64,000 nucleotides of DNA from an uncultured Raoultella sp. (GTDB lineage Bacteria > Pseudomonadota > Gammaproteobacteria > Enterobacterales > Enterobacteriaceae), in assembly GCA_900759445.1 (NCBI GenBank), contig CAAEVH010000033.1, positions 1 through 64,000 on the forward strand, written 5' to 3'. Under the pieces are notes generated by a model, which saw only the letters and a program-made list of their open reading frames with translations, was not told where the DNA came from and did not search any database. The position numbers were made by a program, and so were the translations under genes. Below are positions 52,736 to 63,241 of this stretch, in pieces. The first letter of the stretch is position 1; every line of letters begins with the position of its first letter.

Positions 52736-52766
52736 GTCCTTTCCCGTTTGCGGGAAAGGACTATTC
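52736..52766 (+). terminator. tyrB terminator
   Basis: GTCCTTTCCCG and CGGGAAAGGAC form a perfect 11-bp stem with a TTTG loop, followed by TATTCC. The remaining part of the gap to aphA (to 53000) shows no gene. Confidence 0.8.
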
Positions 52767-53000
52767 CCTTCCGAAGTGTGATCATTCTCTTTTTCTATGA
52801 CATCTGAGCAGAAAATTCTTTTCATCGGCGGGGGCCGGAGTTAAGGTCATGGTCCAGTAATAAGCAGCCACATTATTGAAAATTATAACGATTCGACGAC
52901 TTATACGCACCGTCATCCGCGCCGTATCGCGGCGGTTGCCCCAGGCGCCTTGCGGCCAGCAAAGCGGCAGTTGGCAGGATGACGCTTAAAAGGGATAACT

Positions 53001-53711
53001 ATGCGCAAGATAACTTTGGCCTTTAGCGCCTTCTGTTTACTTTTCACGTTAAATCACTCAGCAATCGCCCTGGAGTCTTCTCCGTCACTAAATCCGGGTA
53101 CCAACGTCGCCAGACTGGCTGAGCAGGCGCCTGTTCACTGGGTTTCCGTCGCACAGATTGAAAACAGCCTGTTGGGGCGTCAGCCGTTTGCCGTAGGTTT
53201 TGATATCGATGACACCGTGCTATTTTCCAGCCCGGGCTTCTGGCGCGGCCAAAAGACCTTCTCTCCCGGCAGCGATGCTTACCTGAAAAACCCGGAATTC
53301 TGGGAAAAAATGAATAACGGCTGGGACGAATTCAGCATGCCTAAAGAGGTGGCGCGTCAGCTGATTGCAATGCATGTGAAGCGCGGCGATAGCATTTATT
53401 TCGTCACCGGACGCAGCCAGACCAAAACGGAAACGGTCTCGAAAACGCTGCAGGATGATTTCCTGATCCCGGCGGCAAACATGAATCCGGTCATTTTTGC
53501 CGGTGACAAGCCGGGGCAGAATACGAAAGTCCAGTGGCTGAAAGAGAAGAATATTAAGGTCTTCTACGGCGATTCCGATAACGACATCTCTGCCGCGCAT
53601 GATGCCGGGGCTCGCGGCATTCGCGTACTGCGCGCGTCAAACTCGTCATATAAACCTCTGCCGATGGCCGGAGCGCTGGGTGAAGAAGTGATCGTCAATT
53701 CCGAATACTAA
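53001..53711 (+). CDS. aphA: Class B acid phosphatase AphA
   Basis: AphA is a periplasmic phosphatase and phosphotransferase with broad specificity for organic phosphomonoesters. The 236 residues start with a signal peptide (cleaved near residue 24, after SAIAL or close to it). The HAD catalytic motif is [10 protein letters not shown] with Asp68 and Asp70; the later motif [12 protein letters not shown] supplies the metal ligand. The ATG follows AAGGGATAACT. A strong terminator follows. Confidence 0.96.
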   Translation: MRKITLAFSAFCLLFTLNHSAIALESSPSLNPGTNVARLAEQAPVHWVSVAQIENSLLGRQPFAVGFDIDDTVLFSSPGFWRGQKTFSPGSDAYLKNPEFWEKMNNGWDEFSMPKEVARQLIAMHVKRGDSIYFVTGRSQTKTETVSKTLQDDFLIPAANMNPVIFAGDKPGQNTKVQWLKEKNIKVFYGDSDNDISAAHDAGARGIRVLRASNSSYKPLPMAGALGEEVIVNSEY

Positions 53712-53742
53712 TTTCACCTTCTGTGGAAATGAGTCAGAAGCG

Positions 53743-53774
53743 AAAGCGGCAGCCTCCGGGCTGCCGCTTTTTTG
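53743..53774 (+). terminator. aphA terminator
   Basis: AAAGCGGCAGCC and GGCTGCCGCTTT form a perfect 12-bp stem with a TCCG loop and a T run. Confidence 0.93.
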
Positions 53775-53856
53775 TACGAAAAAGCGTGTGGGGAGGTTTT
53801 ACCTTTTCGCTTATTGCTGCACACTTAGAAAGATTCATTCGCAACAGGGGTCGTTT

Positions 53857-54273
53857 ATGTGGCATCAACAAACGCTGACGTTAGGCGCAAAATCTCGCGG
53901 TTTTCATCTGGTCACCGACGAGATCCTGGGACAGCTCCACGCGCTGTCGCGCGTCAAAGTCGGGATGTTGCATCTGCTGCTCCAGCACACTTCCGCTTCC
54001 CTGACGCTTAACGAAAACTGCGATCCAACCGTCCGTTACGATATGGAGCAGTATTTTCTCAACGCGGTGCCGGATAATGCGCCGTATGAACATGATTATG
54101 AAGGTCCTGATGATATGCCGTCGCATATCAAGTCGTCGATGCTTGGCGTCTCCCTGCTGCTGCCGGTGCAGGACGGGCGCGTCAGGCTGGGGACCTGGCA
54201 AGGAATCTGGTTAGGGGAACATCGTATTCACGGCGGTTCGCGGCATATCGTTGCGACGCTCACGGGGGAATAA
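53857..54273 (+). CDS. yjbQ: UPF0047 family protein YjbQ
   Basis: The 138-residue protein matches E. coli YjbQ. The family signature [20 protein letters not shown] at about residues 40-59 and [12 protein letters not shown] near the end are intact, including conserved His and Asp residues at a likely metal site. Some family members show weak thiamine phosphate synthase activity; the true role is unsettled. The start at 53857 is chosen over an ATG 23 codons upstream that lacks homology. yjbR follows 3 bp later. Confidence 0.92.
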   Translation: MWHQQTLTLGAKSRGFHLVTDEILGQLHALSRVKVGMLHLLLQHTSASLTLNENCDPTVRYDMEQYFLNAVPDNAPYEHDYEGPDDMPSHIKSSMLGVSLLLPVQDGRVRLGTWQGIWLGEHRIHGGSRHIVATLTGE

Positions 54274-54276
54274 CAG

Positions 54277-54633
54277 ATGACAATTTCGGAGTTATTGCTG
54301 TACTGCATGGCAAAACCGGGCGCAGAGCAAAGCGTGCACAGCGACTGGAAGGCCACGCAGATTAAAGTGGCGGACGTGCTCTTTGCATTGGTGAAAGAAG
54401 TGGAAGATAAGCGGCCAGCCGTGTCGCTGAAAGCCAGTCCGGAGCTTGCCGAACTGCTGCGGGAACAGCATGTGGATATCCGCCCCAGCAGACATCTGAA
54501 TAAAGCCCACTGGAGTACGGTCTTTCTTGATGGATCCTTGCCGGATTCGCAGATTTACTACCTGGTGGATGCTTCCTACCAGCAGGCGGTACGGCTGCTG
54601 TCGGAACCAACCCGACAGCAGCTTTCCCGGTGA
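54277..54633 (+). CDS. yjbR: MmcQ/YjbR family protein YjbR
   Basis: This 118-residue protein has the double-wing, CyaY-like fold typical of MmcQ/YjbR proteins, with YCMAKPGAEQSVHSDWKATQ at the start and DSQIYYLVDASYQQAV near the C-terminus. It may bind DNA, but the role is unknown. It forms a two-gene unit with yjbQ. Its stop codon directly touches the stop codon of uvrA on the other strand. Confidence 0.93.
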   Translation: MTISELLLYCMAKPGAEQSVHSDWKATQIKVADVLFALVKEVEDKRPAVSLKASPELAELLREQHVDIRPSRHLNKAHWSTVFLDGSLPDSQIYYLVDASYQQAVRLLSEPTRQQLSR

Positions 54634-57459
54634 TTAGCTCAGCAAGGGTTTGAGGAAGCGTGCGGTGTGCGAGGCTTCGCACTCTGCAACGGTCTCTGGC
54701 GTACCGGAGACGAGGATTTCACCGCCGCCGCTGCCGCCTTCCGGCCCAAGGTCAACGATCCAGTCCGCAGTTTTGATGACATCCAGGTTGTGCTCAATGA
54801 CCACGATGGTGTTGCCCTGATCGCGCAGCTGATGCAGAACGTCCAGCAGCTGCTGGATATCGGCGAAGTGCAGCCCCGTCGTCGGCTCATCGAGAATATA
54901 GAGCGTCTGGCCGGTACCGCGTTTTGACAGCTCGCGCGCCAGCTTCACGCGCTGGGCCTCACCGCCGGACAGCGTCGTAGCGGACTGGCCGAGACGAATA
55001 TAGGTCAGGCCGACGTCCATCAGCGTTTGTAGCTTACGCGCCAGCGCCGGCACGGCATCAAAGAACTCACGCGCTTCTTCAATGGTCATATCCAGCACTT
55101 CATGAATGGTCTTGCCTTTGTACTTAATCTCCAGCGTTTCGCGGTTATAGCGCTTGCCTTTGCACTGGTCGCACGGCACATAAATATCCGGCAAGAAGTG
55201 CATTTCGACTTTAATCACGCCATCACCCTGACAGGCTTCGCAGCGGCCGCCGCGGACGTTAAAGCTGAAGCGCCCTGGCGTATAGCCACGTGAGCGCGAT
55301 TCCGGCACGCCGGCAAACAGTTCACGTACCGGTGTGAAAACGCCGGTATAGGTTGCCGGGTTTGAGCGCGGCGTACGGCCAATCGGGCTCTGGTCGATAT
55401 CGATGACCTTATCGAAGTGTTCCAGCCCCTGCACATCGCGATATGGCGCAGGTTCGGCGATGGTGGCGCCGTTGAGCTGACGCTGGGCAATCGGGAACAG
55501 CGTATCGTTAATCAGCGTGGATTTACCTGAACCGGAGACCCCGGTGATACAGGTAAACAGGCCGACCGGCAGCGTCAGCGTCACATCCTTCAGGTTGTTG
55601 CCGCGCGCACCGGTGAGCCTGAGCACTTTTTCCGCGTCGGCAGGCACGCGCTGCTTCGGCACTTCAATCTTGCGTTTGCCGCTCATGTACTGCCCGGTCA
55701 GGGATTCAGGCACCGCCATGATCGCCTCCAGCGTCCCTTCAGCCACCACCTGGCCGCCGTGTACCCCGGCGCCTGGACCGATGTCGATCACGTGGTCGGC
55801 GGCGCGGATGGCGTCTTCATCATGCTCGACGACAATCACCGTATTGCCCAGATTGCGCAGATGAACCAGCGTGCCGAGCAGACGTTCGTTATCGCGCTGA
55901 TGCAGGCCAATGGACGGCTCATCCAGCACGTACATCACGCCGACCAGTCCGGCACCAATCTGGCTTGCCAGACGAATACGCTGGGCTTCACCGCCGGAGA
56001 GGGTTTCTGCAGAACGGGAGAGCGTCAGGTAGTTCAGGCCGACGTTGACGAGGAATTTCAGGCGATCGCCAATCTCTTTCAGCACTTTTTCCGCAATTTG
56101 CGCCCGCTGGCCGGACAGCTTCAGATTGGTGAAGAAATCCATCGCGTGGCCAATGCTCATGTCAGAGATGGTTGGCAGCGGCGTATTTTCGACAAATACG
56201 TGGCGGGCTTCGCGGCGCAGACGGGTACCGTCACAGCTGGCGCAAGGACGATTGCTGATAAACTTCGCCAGCTCTTCGCGCACCGCGCTGGATTCCGTCT
56301 CTTTGTAGCGGCGTTCCATATTGTGCAGCACGCCTTCGAACGGGTGACGGCGCACTGAAGTATCGCCACGGTCGTTCATGTATTTGAATTCAATATTCTC
56401 TTTGCCTGAGCCGTACAAAATGACCTTCTGCACGTCGGCGTTCAGGGTGCCCCACGGCGCCTCGATATCGAACTGATAATGCTCCGCCAGCGACTTCAGC
56501 ATCTGGAAGTAGTAGAAGTTGCGGCGATCCCAGCCGCGAATGGCGCCGCCCGCCAGCGACAGCTCCGTATTCTGGATGACCCTGTCGGGATCGAAGTACT
56601 GCTGAACGCCCAGACCGTCACAGGTCGGGCAGGCGCCTGCCGGGTTGTTGAACGAAAACAGGCGAGGCTCCAGCTCACGCATGCTGTAGCCGCAAATCGG
56701 ACAGGCGAAATTGGCGGAGAACAGCAGCTCTTCCGCTTTTTCATCGTCCATATTGGCGACAACGGCGGTACCGCCGGAAAGATCCAGAGCGGTTTCAAAG
56801 GATTCGGCCAGGCGCTGGGACAGATCGTCACGCACCTTGAAGCGATCGATCACCACCTCAATGGTGTGTTTCTTTTGCAGTTCCAGCTTCGGCGGATCGG
56901 AAAGATCGCAGACCTCGCCGTCGATCCTCGCGCGGATATAGCCCTGGCTGGCCAGGTTCTCCAGCGTTTTGGTGTGCTCGCCTTTACGTTCTTTAATGAT
57001 CGGCGCCAGCAGCATCAGGCGCTGACCTTCCGGTTGTGAGAGCACGTTGTCGACCATCTGGCTGACGGTCTGTGCGGCCAGAGGAACATCATGGTCCGGG
57101 CAGCGCGGCTCGCCGACGCGCGCGTACAGCAGGCGCAGATAGTCGTGAATTTCGGTAATGGTCCCAACCGTAGAGCGAGGGTTATGGGACGTTGATTTCT
57201 GTTCAATGGAAATCGCCGGCGACAGTCCTTCGATATGATCGACGTCCGGCTTCTCCATTAGCGACAGGAACTGGCGCGCATAGGCAGAGAGTGATTCAAC
57301 GTAGCGACGTTGCCCTTCGGCATACAGTGTGTCGAAAGCCAATGAGGATTTGCCTGACCCTGACAGCCCGGTGACGACAATCAGTTTGTCGCGTGGGATG
57401 ACGAGGTTGATGTTTTTGAGATTATGGGTGCGGGCGCCCCGAACTTCGATCTTATCCAT
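54634..57459 (-). CDS. uvrA: Excinuclease ABC subunit A (UvrA)
   Basis: UvrA is the damage-sensing ATPase of nucleotide excision repair. The 941 residues are one more than E. coli. Two ABC modules are present: Walker [13 protein letters not shown] near 31-42 and [13 protein letters not shown] near 640; signatures [16 protein letters not shown] and [16 protein letters not shown]. Zinc-binding Cys pairs are CPICG near residue 253 and CEACQGDG near 740. An SOS box lies between it and divergent ssb, so it is LexA-controlled. Confidence 0.99.
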   Translation of the reverse strand: MDKIEVRGARTHNLKNINLVIPRDKLIVVTGLSGSGKSSLAFDTLYAEGQRRYVESLSAYARQFLSLMEKPDVDHIEGLSPAISIEQKSTSHNPRSTVGTITEIHDYLRLLYARVGEPRCPDHDVPLAAQTVSQMVDNVLSQPEGQRLMLLAPIIKERKGEHTKTLENLASQGYIRARIDGEVCDLSDPPKLELQKKHTIEVVIDRFKVRDDLSQRLAESFETALDLSGGTAVVANMDDEKAEELLFSANFACPICGYSMRELEPRLFSFNNPAGACPTCDGLGVQQYFDPDRVIQNTELSLAGGAIRGWDRRNFYYFQMLKSLAEHYQFDIEAPWGTLNADVQKVILYGSGKENIEFKYMNDRGDTSVRRHPFEGVLHNMERRYKETESSAVREELAKFISNRPCASCDGTRLRREARHVFVENTPLPTISDMSIGHAMDFFTNLKLSGQRAQIAEKVLKEIGDRLKFLVNVGLNYLTLSRSAETLSGGEAQRIRLASQIGAGLVGVMYVLDEPSIGLHQRDNERLLGTLVHLRNLGNTVIVVEHDEDAIRAADHVIDIGPGAGVHGGQVVAEGTLEAIMAVPESLTGQYMSGKRKIEVPKQRVPADAEKVLRLTGARGNNLKDVTLTLPVGLFTCITGVSGSGKSTLINDTLFPIAQRQLNGATIAEPAPYRDVQGLEHFDKVIDIDQSPIGRTPRSNPATYTGVFTPVRELFAGVPESRSRGYTPGRFSFNVRGGRCEACQGDGVIKVEMHFLPDIYVPCDQCKGKRYNRETLEIKYKGKTIHEVLDMTIEEAREFFDAVPALARKLQTLMDVGLTYIRLGQSATTLSGGEAQRVKLARELSKRGTGQTLYILDEPTTGLHFADIQQLLDVLHQLRDQGNTIVVIEHNLDVIKTADWIVDLGPEGGSGGGEILVSGTPETVAECEASHTARFLKPLLS

Positions 57460-57542
57460 TCACCTTTCCCGGTAGATACGCGGATTGCCTGGTTTGTTAG
57501 AAGGACAAACGGCAGAAACGGCTAATTATGACACAATTTAAC

Positions 57543-57558
57543 CTGTTTGAATATACAG
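57543..57558. promoter_or_regulatory. LexA (SOS) box between uvrA and ssb
   Basis: CTGTTTGAATATACAG fits CTGT-N8-ACAG fully. Its position, 84 bp from uvrA and 148 bp from ssb, is like that in E. coli, where it controls uvrA and one of the ssb promoters. Confidence 0.94.
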
Positions 57559-57705
57559 TATTGGAATGCATTTTCGCGTGGGGTATGCAAAAATGGCGTA
57601 CCGCGAGAGTTATCTGGAACATACTTCCCAGCTATCAACATAGCGCCTGGAAATGGTACACTCGCGCGTTTACACTATTAAGAAACGCATTCAGGAGACA
57701 CAAAC

Positions 57706-58233
57706 ATGGCCAGCAGAGGCGTAAACAAGGTGATTCTCGTCGGTAATCTGGGCCAGGACCCGGAAGTACGCTACATGCCGAGTGGTGGCGCAGTTGCCAA
57801 CATTACGCTGGCTACTTCCGAATCCTGGCGTGATAAAGCGACCGGTGAGATGAAAGAGCAGACTGAATGGCACCGCGTTGTGCTGTTCGGCAAACTGGCG
57901 GAAGTGGCCGGCGAGTATCTGCGTAAAGGTTCTCAGGTCTACATTGAAGGCCAGCTGCGTACCCGTAAATGGACTGACCAGTCTGGTCAGGAAAAATACA
58001 CCACCGAGATCGTGGTTAACGTTGGCGGCACGATGCAAATGCTCGGCGGTCGTCAGCAGGGCGCGGGCGCTCCGGCAGGCGGCGGTCAGCAGCAGGGCGG
58101 TTGGGGTCAGCCTCAGCAGCCGCAGGGCGGCAACCAGTTTAGCGGCGGCGCGCAGTCTCGCCCGCAGCAGCAGGCACCGGCAGCACCTTCTAACGAACCG
58201 CCGATGGATTTCGATGACGATATCCCGTTCTAA
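57706..58233 (+). CDS. ssb: Single-stranded DNA-binding protein
   Basis: SSB coats single-stranded DNA in replication, repair and recombination. The 175-residue protein has the OB-fold (about 1-112), a long Gly- and Gln-rich disordered linker (about 113-165) and the acidic tip MDFDDDIPF that recruits partner proteins. It is a few residues shorter in the linker than E. coli SSB. The start follows AGGAGACACAAAC. Confidence 0.98.
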   Translation: MASRGVNKVILVGNLGQDPEVRYMPSGGAVANITLATSESWRDKATGEMKEQTEWHRVVLFGKLAEVAGEYLRKGSQVYIEGQLRTRKWTDQSGQEKYTTEIVVNVGGTMQMLGGRQQGAGAPAGGGQQQGGWGQPQQPQGGNQFSGGAQSRPQQQAPAAPSNEPPMDFDDDIPF

Positions 58234-58266
58234 GATCATCCTTAGACACTGTCGTTAAAGCATAAG

Positions 58267-58294
58267 AAAAAGCCCCGTTTTCGGGGCTTTTTTA
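58267..58294. terminator. bidirectional terminator between ssb and the MltF-like gene
   Basis: AAAAAGCCCCG and CGGGGCTTTTTT flank a short loop, with A and T runs on the two sides, between converging genes. Confidence 0.92.
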
Positions 58295-58331
58295 TATCTG
58301 CTCTCTCCGCGTATCCAGCGATGATACTGCC

Positions 58332-59882
58332 TCACGGCGTAGCGGGAACGGCCTGTTCCCCGGCGGGCGTTGCCGCGCTGTTCGACTGGGTGGTGGCTTT
58401 TTGTTTGCGCGCCATTTCATCGACAATTAGCCGATAGGCAATGTAGTACTTATAGATATTGCTGACGTAGGTGACGGTCTCGGAACCGATCTTCTCAGCG
58501 GCCAGATACTCCACATTGCCAAACCAGATATCAGGGTTAAAACCGCGCTTGCTGGTTTCTGTCCGCAGGCGGGCGATACGGGCGGGCCCGGCGTTATAGG
58601 ACGCGAAGGAAAAGAGCGCTTTGTCGAGCCGGGTCATCGGCTCATCGCCATAGTAATGGTCGATCATCCAGCGCATATATTTCACCCCGGCATGGATATT
58701 CGGATCCAGCTTGTTGATATCTCCGACCTTCAGCTCTTTACCCGTCCGCGGCATCACCTGCATAACGCCGATGGCGCCCACGTGGCTGCGAACCGACTGA
58801 TTGAGGCGTGATTCCTGATAACCCTGGGCCGCCATTAACAGCCAGTCAACGTCATACCGAGCGCCGTATTTACGGAAGATATCCACCATCGCCAGAAATT
58901 TTCGCCGTTCCTTCTGCGCGGCGGCATTTTTGACATACTTCGCGTTCTTCAGATAGCGCAACAGGATGGTATTTCCCAGCTTACTGCCCTGGCCGTTAGC
59001 CTTCACAAAACGGTTTAGCGAGGCGAGAAGCTGCGGACTGTTCTTACGTACCGCCCAGCCGATGCTGGCATCTTTACGCAGGACAATATCCTGATGGACT
59101 TCAATTTTGGGGAAAACTTGTTTCCAGAATAGCGCCTTATGACGATCGACGACGGTCAACTGAATAAGGCCGGCGCTGAGCATTTCTATCAGGTCCTCAT
59201 CTTCGAGTGATTCCGGAGCGGCTTCGATAATAACCGGCGGACGAGATTCTTTCGCAAAATGCGCATTCAGGGCGACCAGGCTTTGGTAATAGCTTGATGA
59301 CTGGCGAACAAATACCTCTTTGCCAGAAAGTTGTTCCAGGTTGGCGACTTCCGGTGAACCAGGACCGGAGAGCAGAAGCTCCTGAACATTGGAATAGAGC
59401 GGTATCGTGAAGTCAGCCTGCTGCTGACGATCCTCGGTAACCGTAAGATTTGCGGCGACGATATCTCCTTTGCCGGCAACGAGTGCGCTGAAGAGCTGGT
59501 CGCGGGCCACCGGGACGAAAACTATCCGTACCTTCAGATGGCGATGTTTGAGCTTTTTCTCCTTCATCAACTGTTGATTAAGGTTGCGTTCGTACTCAAT
59601 GAAGATGTCATGCGTTGCCCCGCGCTGGGTACCTTTGTCGATAAAGAAAAAGGTCTTGCTGTAGGTGGTTAAGACTCTGATGACGCGTCTGTCGAGCATA
59701 CCGGGGAGATCGCCTTGCCAGGGCTTCTGCATCTCTTGCGTATTGAGTTCCAGCGCCTGTCGTTTTTCCTGAGGCGGAGGTTGCTTTTCCCCGACTGCCG
59801 CATAAACGGAACCGGCAAACAGCAGGGCAACAAGGCAGGCAAAGCTGGCGATAGCGGGTCGTTGAAATGAGAGGATGTTCAT
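58332..59882 (-). CDS. MltF-like lytic transglycosylase with solute-binding domain
   Basis: The 516-residue protein has the two-part layout of MltF: a signal peptide (near 28, SVYA), a periplasmic solute-binding (SBP_bac_3) domain at about 60-320, then a lysozyme-like SLT domain from about 345. AAQGYQESRLNQ holds the likely catalytic Glu, followed by GVMQVMPRTGKEL and SYNAGPARI. It would cut glycan strands in peptidoglycan with formation of anhydro-muramic ends. It is probably a paralog, not the purL-linked mltF. The end is Ala/Pro-rich. It is not at this place in E. coli. Confidence 0.85.
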   Translation of the reverse strand: MNILSFQRPAIASFACLVALLFAGSVYAAVGEKQPPPQEKRQALELNTQEMQKPWQGDLPGMLDRRVIRVLTTYSKTFFFIDKGTQRGATHDIFIEYERNLNQQLMKEKKLKHRHLKVRIVFVPVARDQLFSALVAGKGDIVAANLTVTEDRQQQADFTIPLYSNVQELLLSGPGSPEVANLEQLSGKEVFVRQSSSYYQSLVALNAHFAKESRPPVIIEAAPESLEDEDLIEMLSAGLIQLTVVDRHKALFWKQVFPKIEVHQDIVLRKDASIGWAVRKNSPQLLASLNRFVKANGQGSKLGNTILLRYLKNAKYVKNAAAQKERRKFLAMVDIFRKYGARYDVDWLLMAAQGYQESRLNQSVRSHVGAIGVMQVMPRTGKELKVGDINKLDPNIHAGVKYMRWMIDHYYGDEPMTRLDKALFSFASYNAGPARIARLRTETSKRGFNPDIWFGNVEYLAAEKIGSETVTYVSNIYKYYIAYRLIVDEMARKQKATTQSNSAATPAGEQAVPATP

Positions 59883-60560
59883 GGAGAGAAGCTCCGCAGG
59901 TGCATCCCTATATTTTAGTCAACTCTGGGGGGGTTAGCCTGTTCGTTTGCCCGACTGCGCGGGGAAACATCGCCGGTTGTGTCAGAGGCGAGAGCCACTT
60001 TTTGTGCTGCCAAAAGAGAGGCTATCTGCCTCGATTCTGGCAGGCATATTGCCGGGCTAACCAGGCTCTCTGTTTTGGGGCATTCATTTTATTGTGATAA
60101 AGGAATGAGCGGCCACAAATGATTATGGAGATAATATGATTGAATAATGTTTTTTTTATGTTGTTGTAAGTGTTGGTATTAATTATTTGAGTGACTTGAG
60201 AATATTATTTGTTATTTATCCCGTTGTTTTATTTATTGTATTTTAATCTGTTTCCGCTATTTTACATTATCAACTTGATAATGAATCTCATTTCTAATAA
60301 CGTGATAACGCACAATAATCATCTCTAAGGCTGATCGAAAAACGCTATCTAAGAATAGTGCTGACGCGTATTTTTCATTTTTGACAGGGTGAGACTTTAT
60401 ATTTTGGCCACAGGCTATTTATATCCCGTTCATTTTCCGGGAGGGCCTTGCTATGCCAAAACCAGGCACTAAGTTGTTCGCATGGAAATGATTGCCGCTG
60501 TTTATCTAAGGATGAAGGAGGCGCGCCCCGACAGCAAAAAAAGAAAACAGGGCATACTCC
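59883..60560. other. AT-rich upstream region of the TonB receptor, no firm gene
   Basis: The 678-bp gap is clearly AT-rich at 60110-60420, unlike the rest of the window. It holds a Fur-like box and, at 60453-60491, a 12-codon open frame MPKPGTKLFAWK behind GGGAGGG that could be a leader peptide. Longer frames overlapping the receptor start look like shadows. Confidence 0.55.
60277..60295 (+). promoter_or_regulatory. Fur-like box upstream of the TonB receptor
   Basis: GATAATGAATCTCATTTCT matches 13 of 19 positions of GATAATGATAATCATTATC, with the left half GATAATGA complete. It lies about 265 bp before the receptor start, so the message would have a long leader. Iron repression is inferred. 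Confidence 0.65.
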
Positions 60561-62822
60561 ATGAAACGAAACTCACACTACTCGCTGGCCGCGCTGATTC
60601 ATCTGGCTATCTGGGGCGCGGCGCTACCCGCGCAGGCCGCCGACATCAGCAAACCGGAAGAGGCAAAGGACGCCGATACCGCTGCGGCCAAAACCGAAGA
60701 GACGATGGTAGTGACCGCTGCCAGACAGACCTTACAGGCGCCGGGCGTATCAACGCTCACGGCTGACGAAATTCGCAAACATCCGCCGGCACGCGATATC
60801 TCAGAACTGATTCGCACTCAGCCGGGGGTGAACCTGACTGGCAACTCGACCAGCGGCCAGCGCGGGAATAACCGGCAAATTGATATCCGCGGTATGGGGC
60901 CAGAGAATACGCTGATCCTGATCGATGGAAAGCCGGTGACCAGTCGCAATTCGGTACGCTATGGCTGGCGCGGCGATCGCGATACGCGTGGCGACACCGG
61001 TTGGGTTCCTGCGGAGATGATCGACCACATTGATGTGATTCGCGGCCCTGCGGCGGCGCGCTATGGCAACGGCGCAATGGGTGGCGTCGTGAATATCATC
61101 ACTAAGCCTGTGAATAACGAATGGCACGGCTCCTGGAATACCTACATGAACGCGCCGCAGCACCGAAAAGAGGGGGCGACGAAGCGGACGAACTTCAGCC
61201 TTGAGGGGCCGATGTCGGACAGCGTGAGTTTTAATTTATGGGGCAACCTGAGTAAAACCCAGGCTGATGCCCAGGATATTAACGCCGGCCACGAGGCGGA
61301 GCGGACCGGCAGCTATGCCGGATCTTATCCGGCCGGGCGTGAAGGGGTGGTGAACAAAGATATCCACGGTAAGCTGCGCTGGGAATTTGCTCCCATGCAG
61401 GCGCTGGAGTTTGAAACTGGCTATAGCCGCCAGGGCAACCTCTACGCTGGCGATACCCAGAACACCAATACCAGTACGCTCGTGAAAAGCATGTATGGTA
61501 AAGAGACCAACCGAATTTACCGTCAGACCTACGGCCTGACCTGGACCGGAGGCTGGGACAACGGTGTCACCAGCAACAGCTATGTGCAGTATGAACATAC
61601 CCGTAACTCCCGTATGAATGAAGGTCTGGCCGGCGGGACCGAGGGCATCTTCTCCAGCAGCGAATTCTCGGATATCGATCTGGCGGACGTTCTGCTGCAC
61701 AGCGAGGTCAATATCCCTTTCACGCTGGGCGTTGAGCAGAACCTGACGTTGGGCACCGAGTGGAATCAGCAGCGGATGAAAGATGGCGTGTCGACCACCC
61801 AGGCACTCTCTTACGGCTCGATTGACGGTATTTCGACCTCCGGCCGAACGCCTTACAGCAGCGCCGAAATTTTCTCGCTATTTACCGAAGATAATATCGC
61901 GCTAACCGATAGTACGATGCTGACGCCGGCCCTGCGTTTTGACCATCACAGCATCGTCGGTAATAACTGGAGTCCGTCGCTGAACCTGTCGCAGGGACTG
62001 AGCGACGACTGGACCCTGAAGCTAGGCATTGCCCGCGCCTATAAAGCGCCGAACCTCTATCAGCTCAACCCCAACTATATTCTCTACAGTAACGGCCAGG
62101 GGTGCTACGCCAGCAGTTCGGCCTGTTATCTGATGGGAAATAGCGACCTGAAGGCGGAAACCAGCGTTAACAAAGAGATTGGTCTGGAATACAAGCACGA
62201 AGGCTATCAGGCGGGGATAACCTGGTTCCGTAACGACTACCGCAATAAAATTGAGTCCGGGTATTCAGCTGTCGGTACGGCAAGCAATGGAACCACGAAT
62301 ATTTATCAGTGGGAGAACGTCCCCAAAGCGCTGGTGGAGGGGCTGGAAGGTTCGCTTAACCTGCCGGTGAGTGAAACGGTCAACTGGAGTAATAACCTGA
62401 CCTGGATGTTGCAAAGTAAGAACAAGACGACCGGCGATCGCCTGTCGGTGATTCCACAGTTTACCCTTAACTCTACGCTCGGCTGGCAGGTCCGCGACGA
62501 TCTCTCGTTGCAAAGCACCTTTACCTGGTACGGGCGGCAGAAACCTAAGCGTTTCAATTACAAAGGCGAGGCGGTATCCGGTAGTGAGCTGAACGAAGTG
62601 AGTCCGTACAGCATCGTCGGGCTGAGCGCGACCTGGGATGTGAACAAAAATCTGAGTCTGACCAGCGGCGTGGATAACCTCTTTGATATACGCCACTACC
62701 GTGCTGGAAATGCCCAAACGACCGGGAACGCGACCACCGGCGCCTATTTATACGGTGCCGGTGCGGAGACCTATAATGAGTCAGGGCGGACCTTCTATGT
62801 CAGCGTAAATACGCATTTCTGA
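60561..62822 (+). CDS. TonB-dependent siderophore receptor, FepA/PfeA/IroN type
   Basis: The 753-residue outer-membrane receptor has a signal peptide (to about residue 27, AQAA), the TonB box ETMVVTAAR near 47-55, a plug domain with RGMGPENTLILIDGKPV and GWRGDRDTRGDTGWVPAEMID, and a 22-strand barrel ending in Phe. The plug and the TRGDTGWVP stretch are typical of catecholate (enterobactin-type) receptors. As Klebsiella also has FepA elsewhere, this is probably a second one; ligand not proven. The start is at 60561, where the signal peptide begins. It is converged on by an AraC-type gene. Confidence 0.9.
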   Translation: MKRNSHYSLAALIHLAIWGAALPAQAADISKPEEAKDADTAAAKTEETMVVTAARQTLQAPGVSTLTADEIRKHPPARDISELIRTQPGVNLTGNSTSGQRGNNRQIDIRGMGPENTLILIDGKPVTSRNSVRYGWRGDRDTRGDTGWVPAEMIDHIDVIRGPAAARYGNGAMGGVVNIITKPVNNEWHGSWNTYMNAPQHRKEGATKRTNFSLEGPMSDSVSFNLWGNLSKTQADAQDINAGHEAERTGSYAGSYPAGREGVVNKDIHGKLRWEFAPMQALEFETGYSRQGNLYAGDTQNTNTSTLVKSMYGKETNRIYRQTYGLTWTGGWDNGVTSNSYVQYEHTRNSRMNEGLAGGTEGIFSSSEFSDIDLADVLLHSEVNIPFTLGVEQNLTLGTEWNQQRMKDGVSTTQALSYGSIDGISTSGRTPYSSAEIFSLFTEDNIALTDSTMLTPALRFDHHSIVGNNWSPSLNLSQGLSDDWTLKLGIARAYKAPNLYQLNPNYILYSNGQGCYASSSACYLMGNSDLKAETSVNKEIGLEYKHEGYQAGITWFRNDYRNKIESGYSAVGTASNGTTNIYQWENVPKALVEGLEGSLNLPVSETVNWSNNLTWMLQSKNKTTGDRLSVIPQFTLNSTLGWQVRDDLSLQSTFTWYGRQKPKRFNYKGEAVSGSELNEVSPYSIVGLSATWDVNKNLSLTSGVDNLFDIRHYRAGNAQTTGNATTGAYLYGAGAETYNESGRTFYVSVNTHF

Positions 62823-62887
62823 TCCTGTTCTGCCTGGCCGGGAACATAAGTCTGTTCCCGGCCTTTTATTTTTAACTCCAGCAAGGA

Positions 62888-63241
62888 TTATCCGGATTGT
62901 TCATTAATACGCTGGCGAAACTGCGTGGGGGTGAGAGAATAATACCTCTTAAATGTCCGGTTAAATGCACTGATATCTTCATATCCGGCCATAATACAAA
63001 TATCGACGATACGGAAAGCCGGTTGCATCTGTAATAAATCACGACATAGCGACATACGCTGTTGCCTGATATATTCCATCGGCGACATATTAAAATGATG
63101 ACGGAACAGACGAAAGAGGTGCCACTCGGAATACCCGGAAAACACGCTGAGTGCATTGACCGTGAGTTTTTTCTCGAGGTTGTTTTTTATCCAGCGTACC
63201 AGTTCGTTGAGAACGGACTGCTGGATCTCATTTCTACGCAT
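62888..63241 (-). CDS. AraC/XylS-family regulator, single-domain (SoxS/MarA size)
   Basis: The 117-residue protein is only the AraC DNA-binding domain with two helix-turn-helix units: LTVNALSVFSGYSEWHLFRL near 26-45 and IVDICIMAGYEDISAFNR near 76-93, then FKRYYSLTPTQFRQR. It lacks an effector domain, like SoxS, MarA, RamA and RarA, so its activity is set by its amount. It converges on the TonB receptor gene, with 65 bp between them. Its targets are unknown; iron uptake or envelope genes nearby are a guess. Confidence 0.88.
   Translation of the reverse strand: MRRNEIQQSVLNELVRWIKNNLEKKLTVNALSVFSGYSEWHLFRLFRHHFNMSPMEYIRQQRMSLCRDLLQMQPAFRIVDICIMAGYEDISAFNRTFKRYYSLTPTQFRQRINEQSG

Noticed and set aside
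57528..57746. Rightward open frame of 72 codons crossing the SOS box and the ssb start.
   Set aside because: It covers the LexA box and ssb promoter and runs into ssb in another frame, so coding is unlikely.
60482..60766. Open frame of 94 codons overlapping the start of the TonB receptor.
   Set aside because: It runs out of frame through the signal-peptide region and has a low-complexity, Arg-rich sequence typical of shadows.
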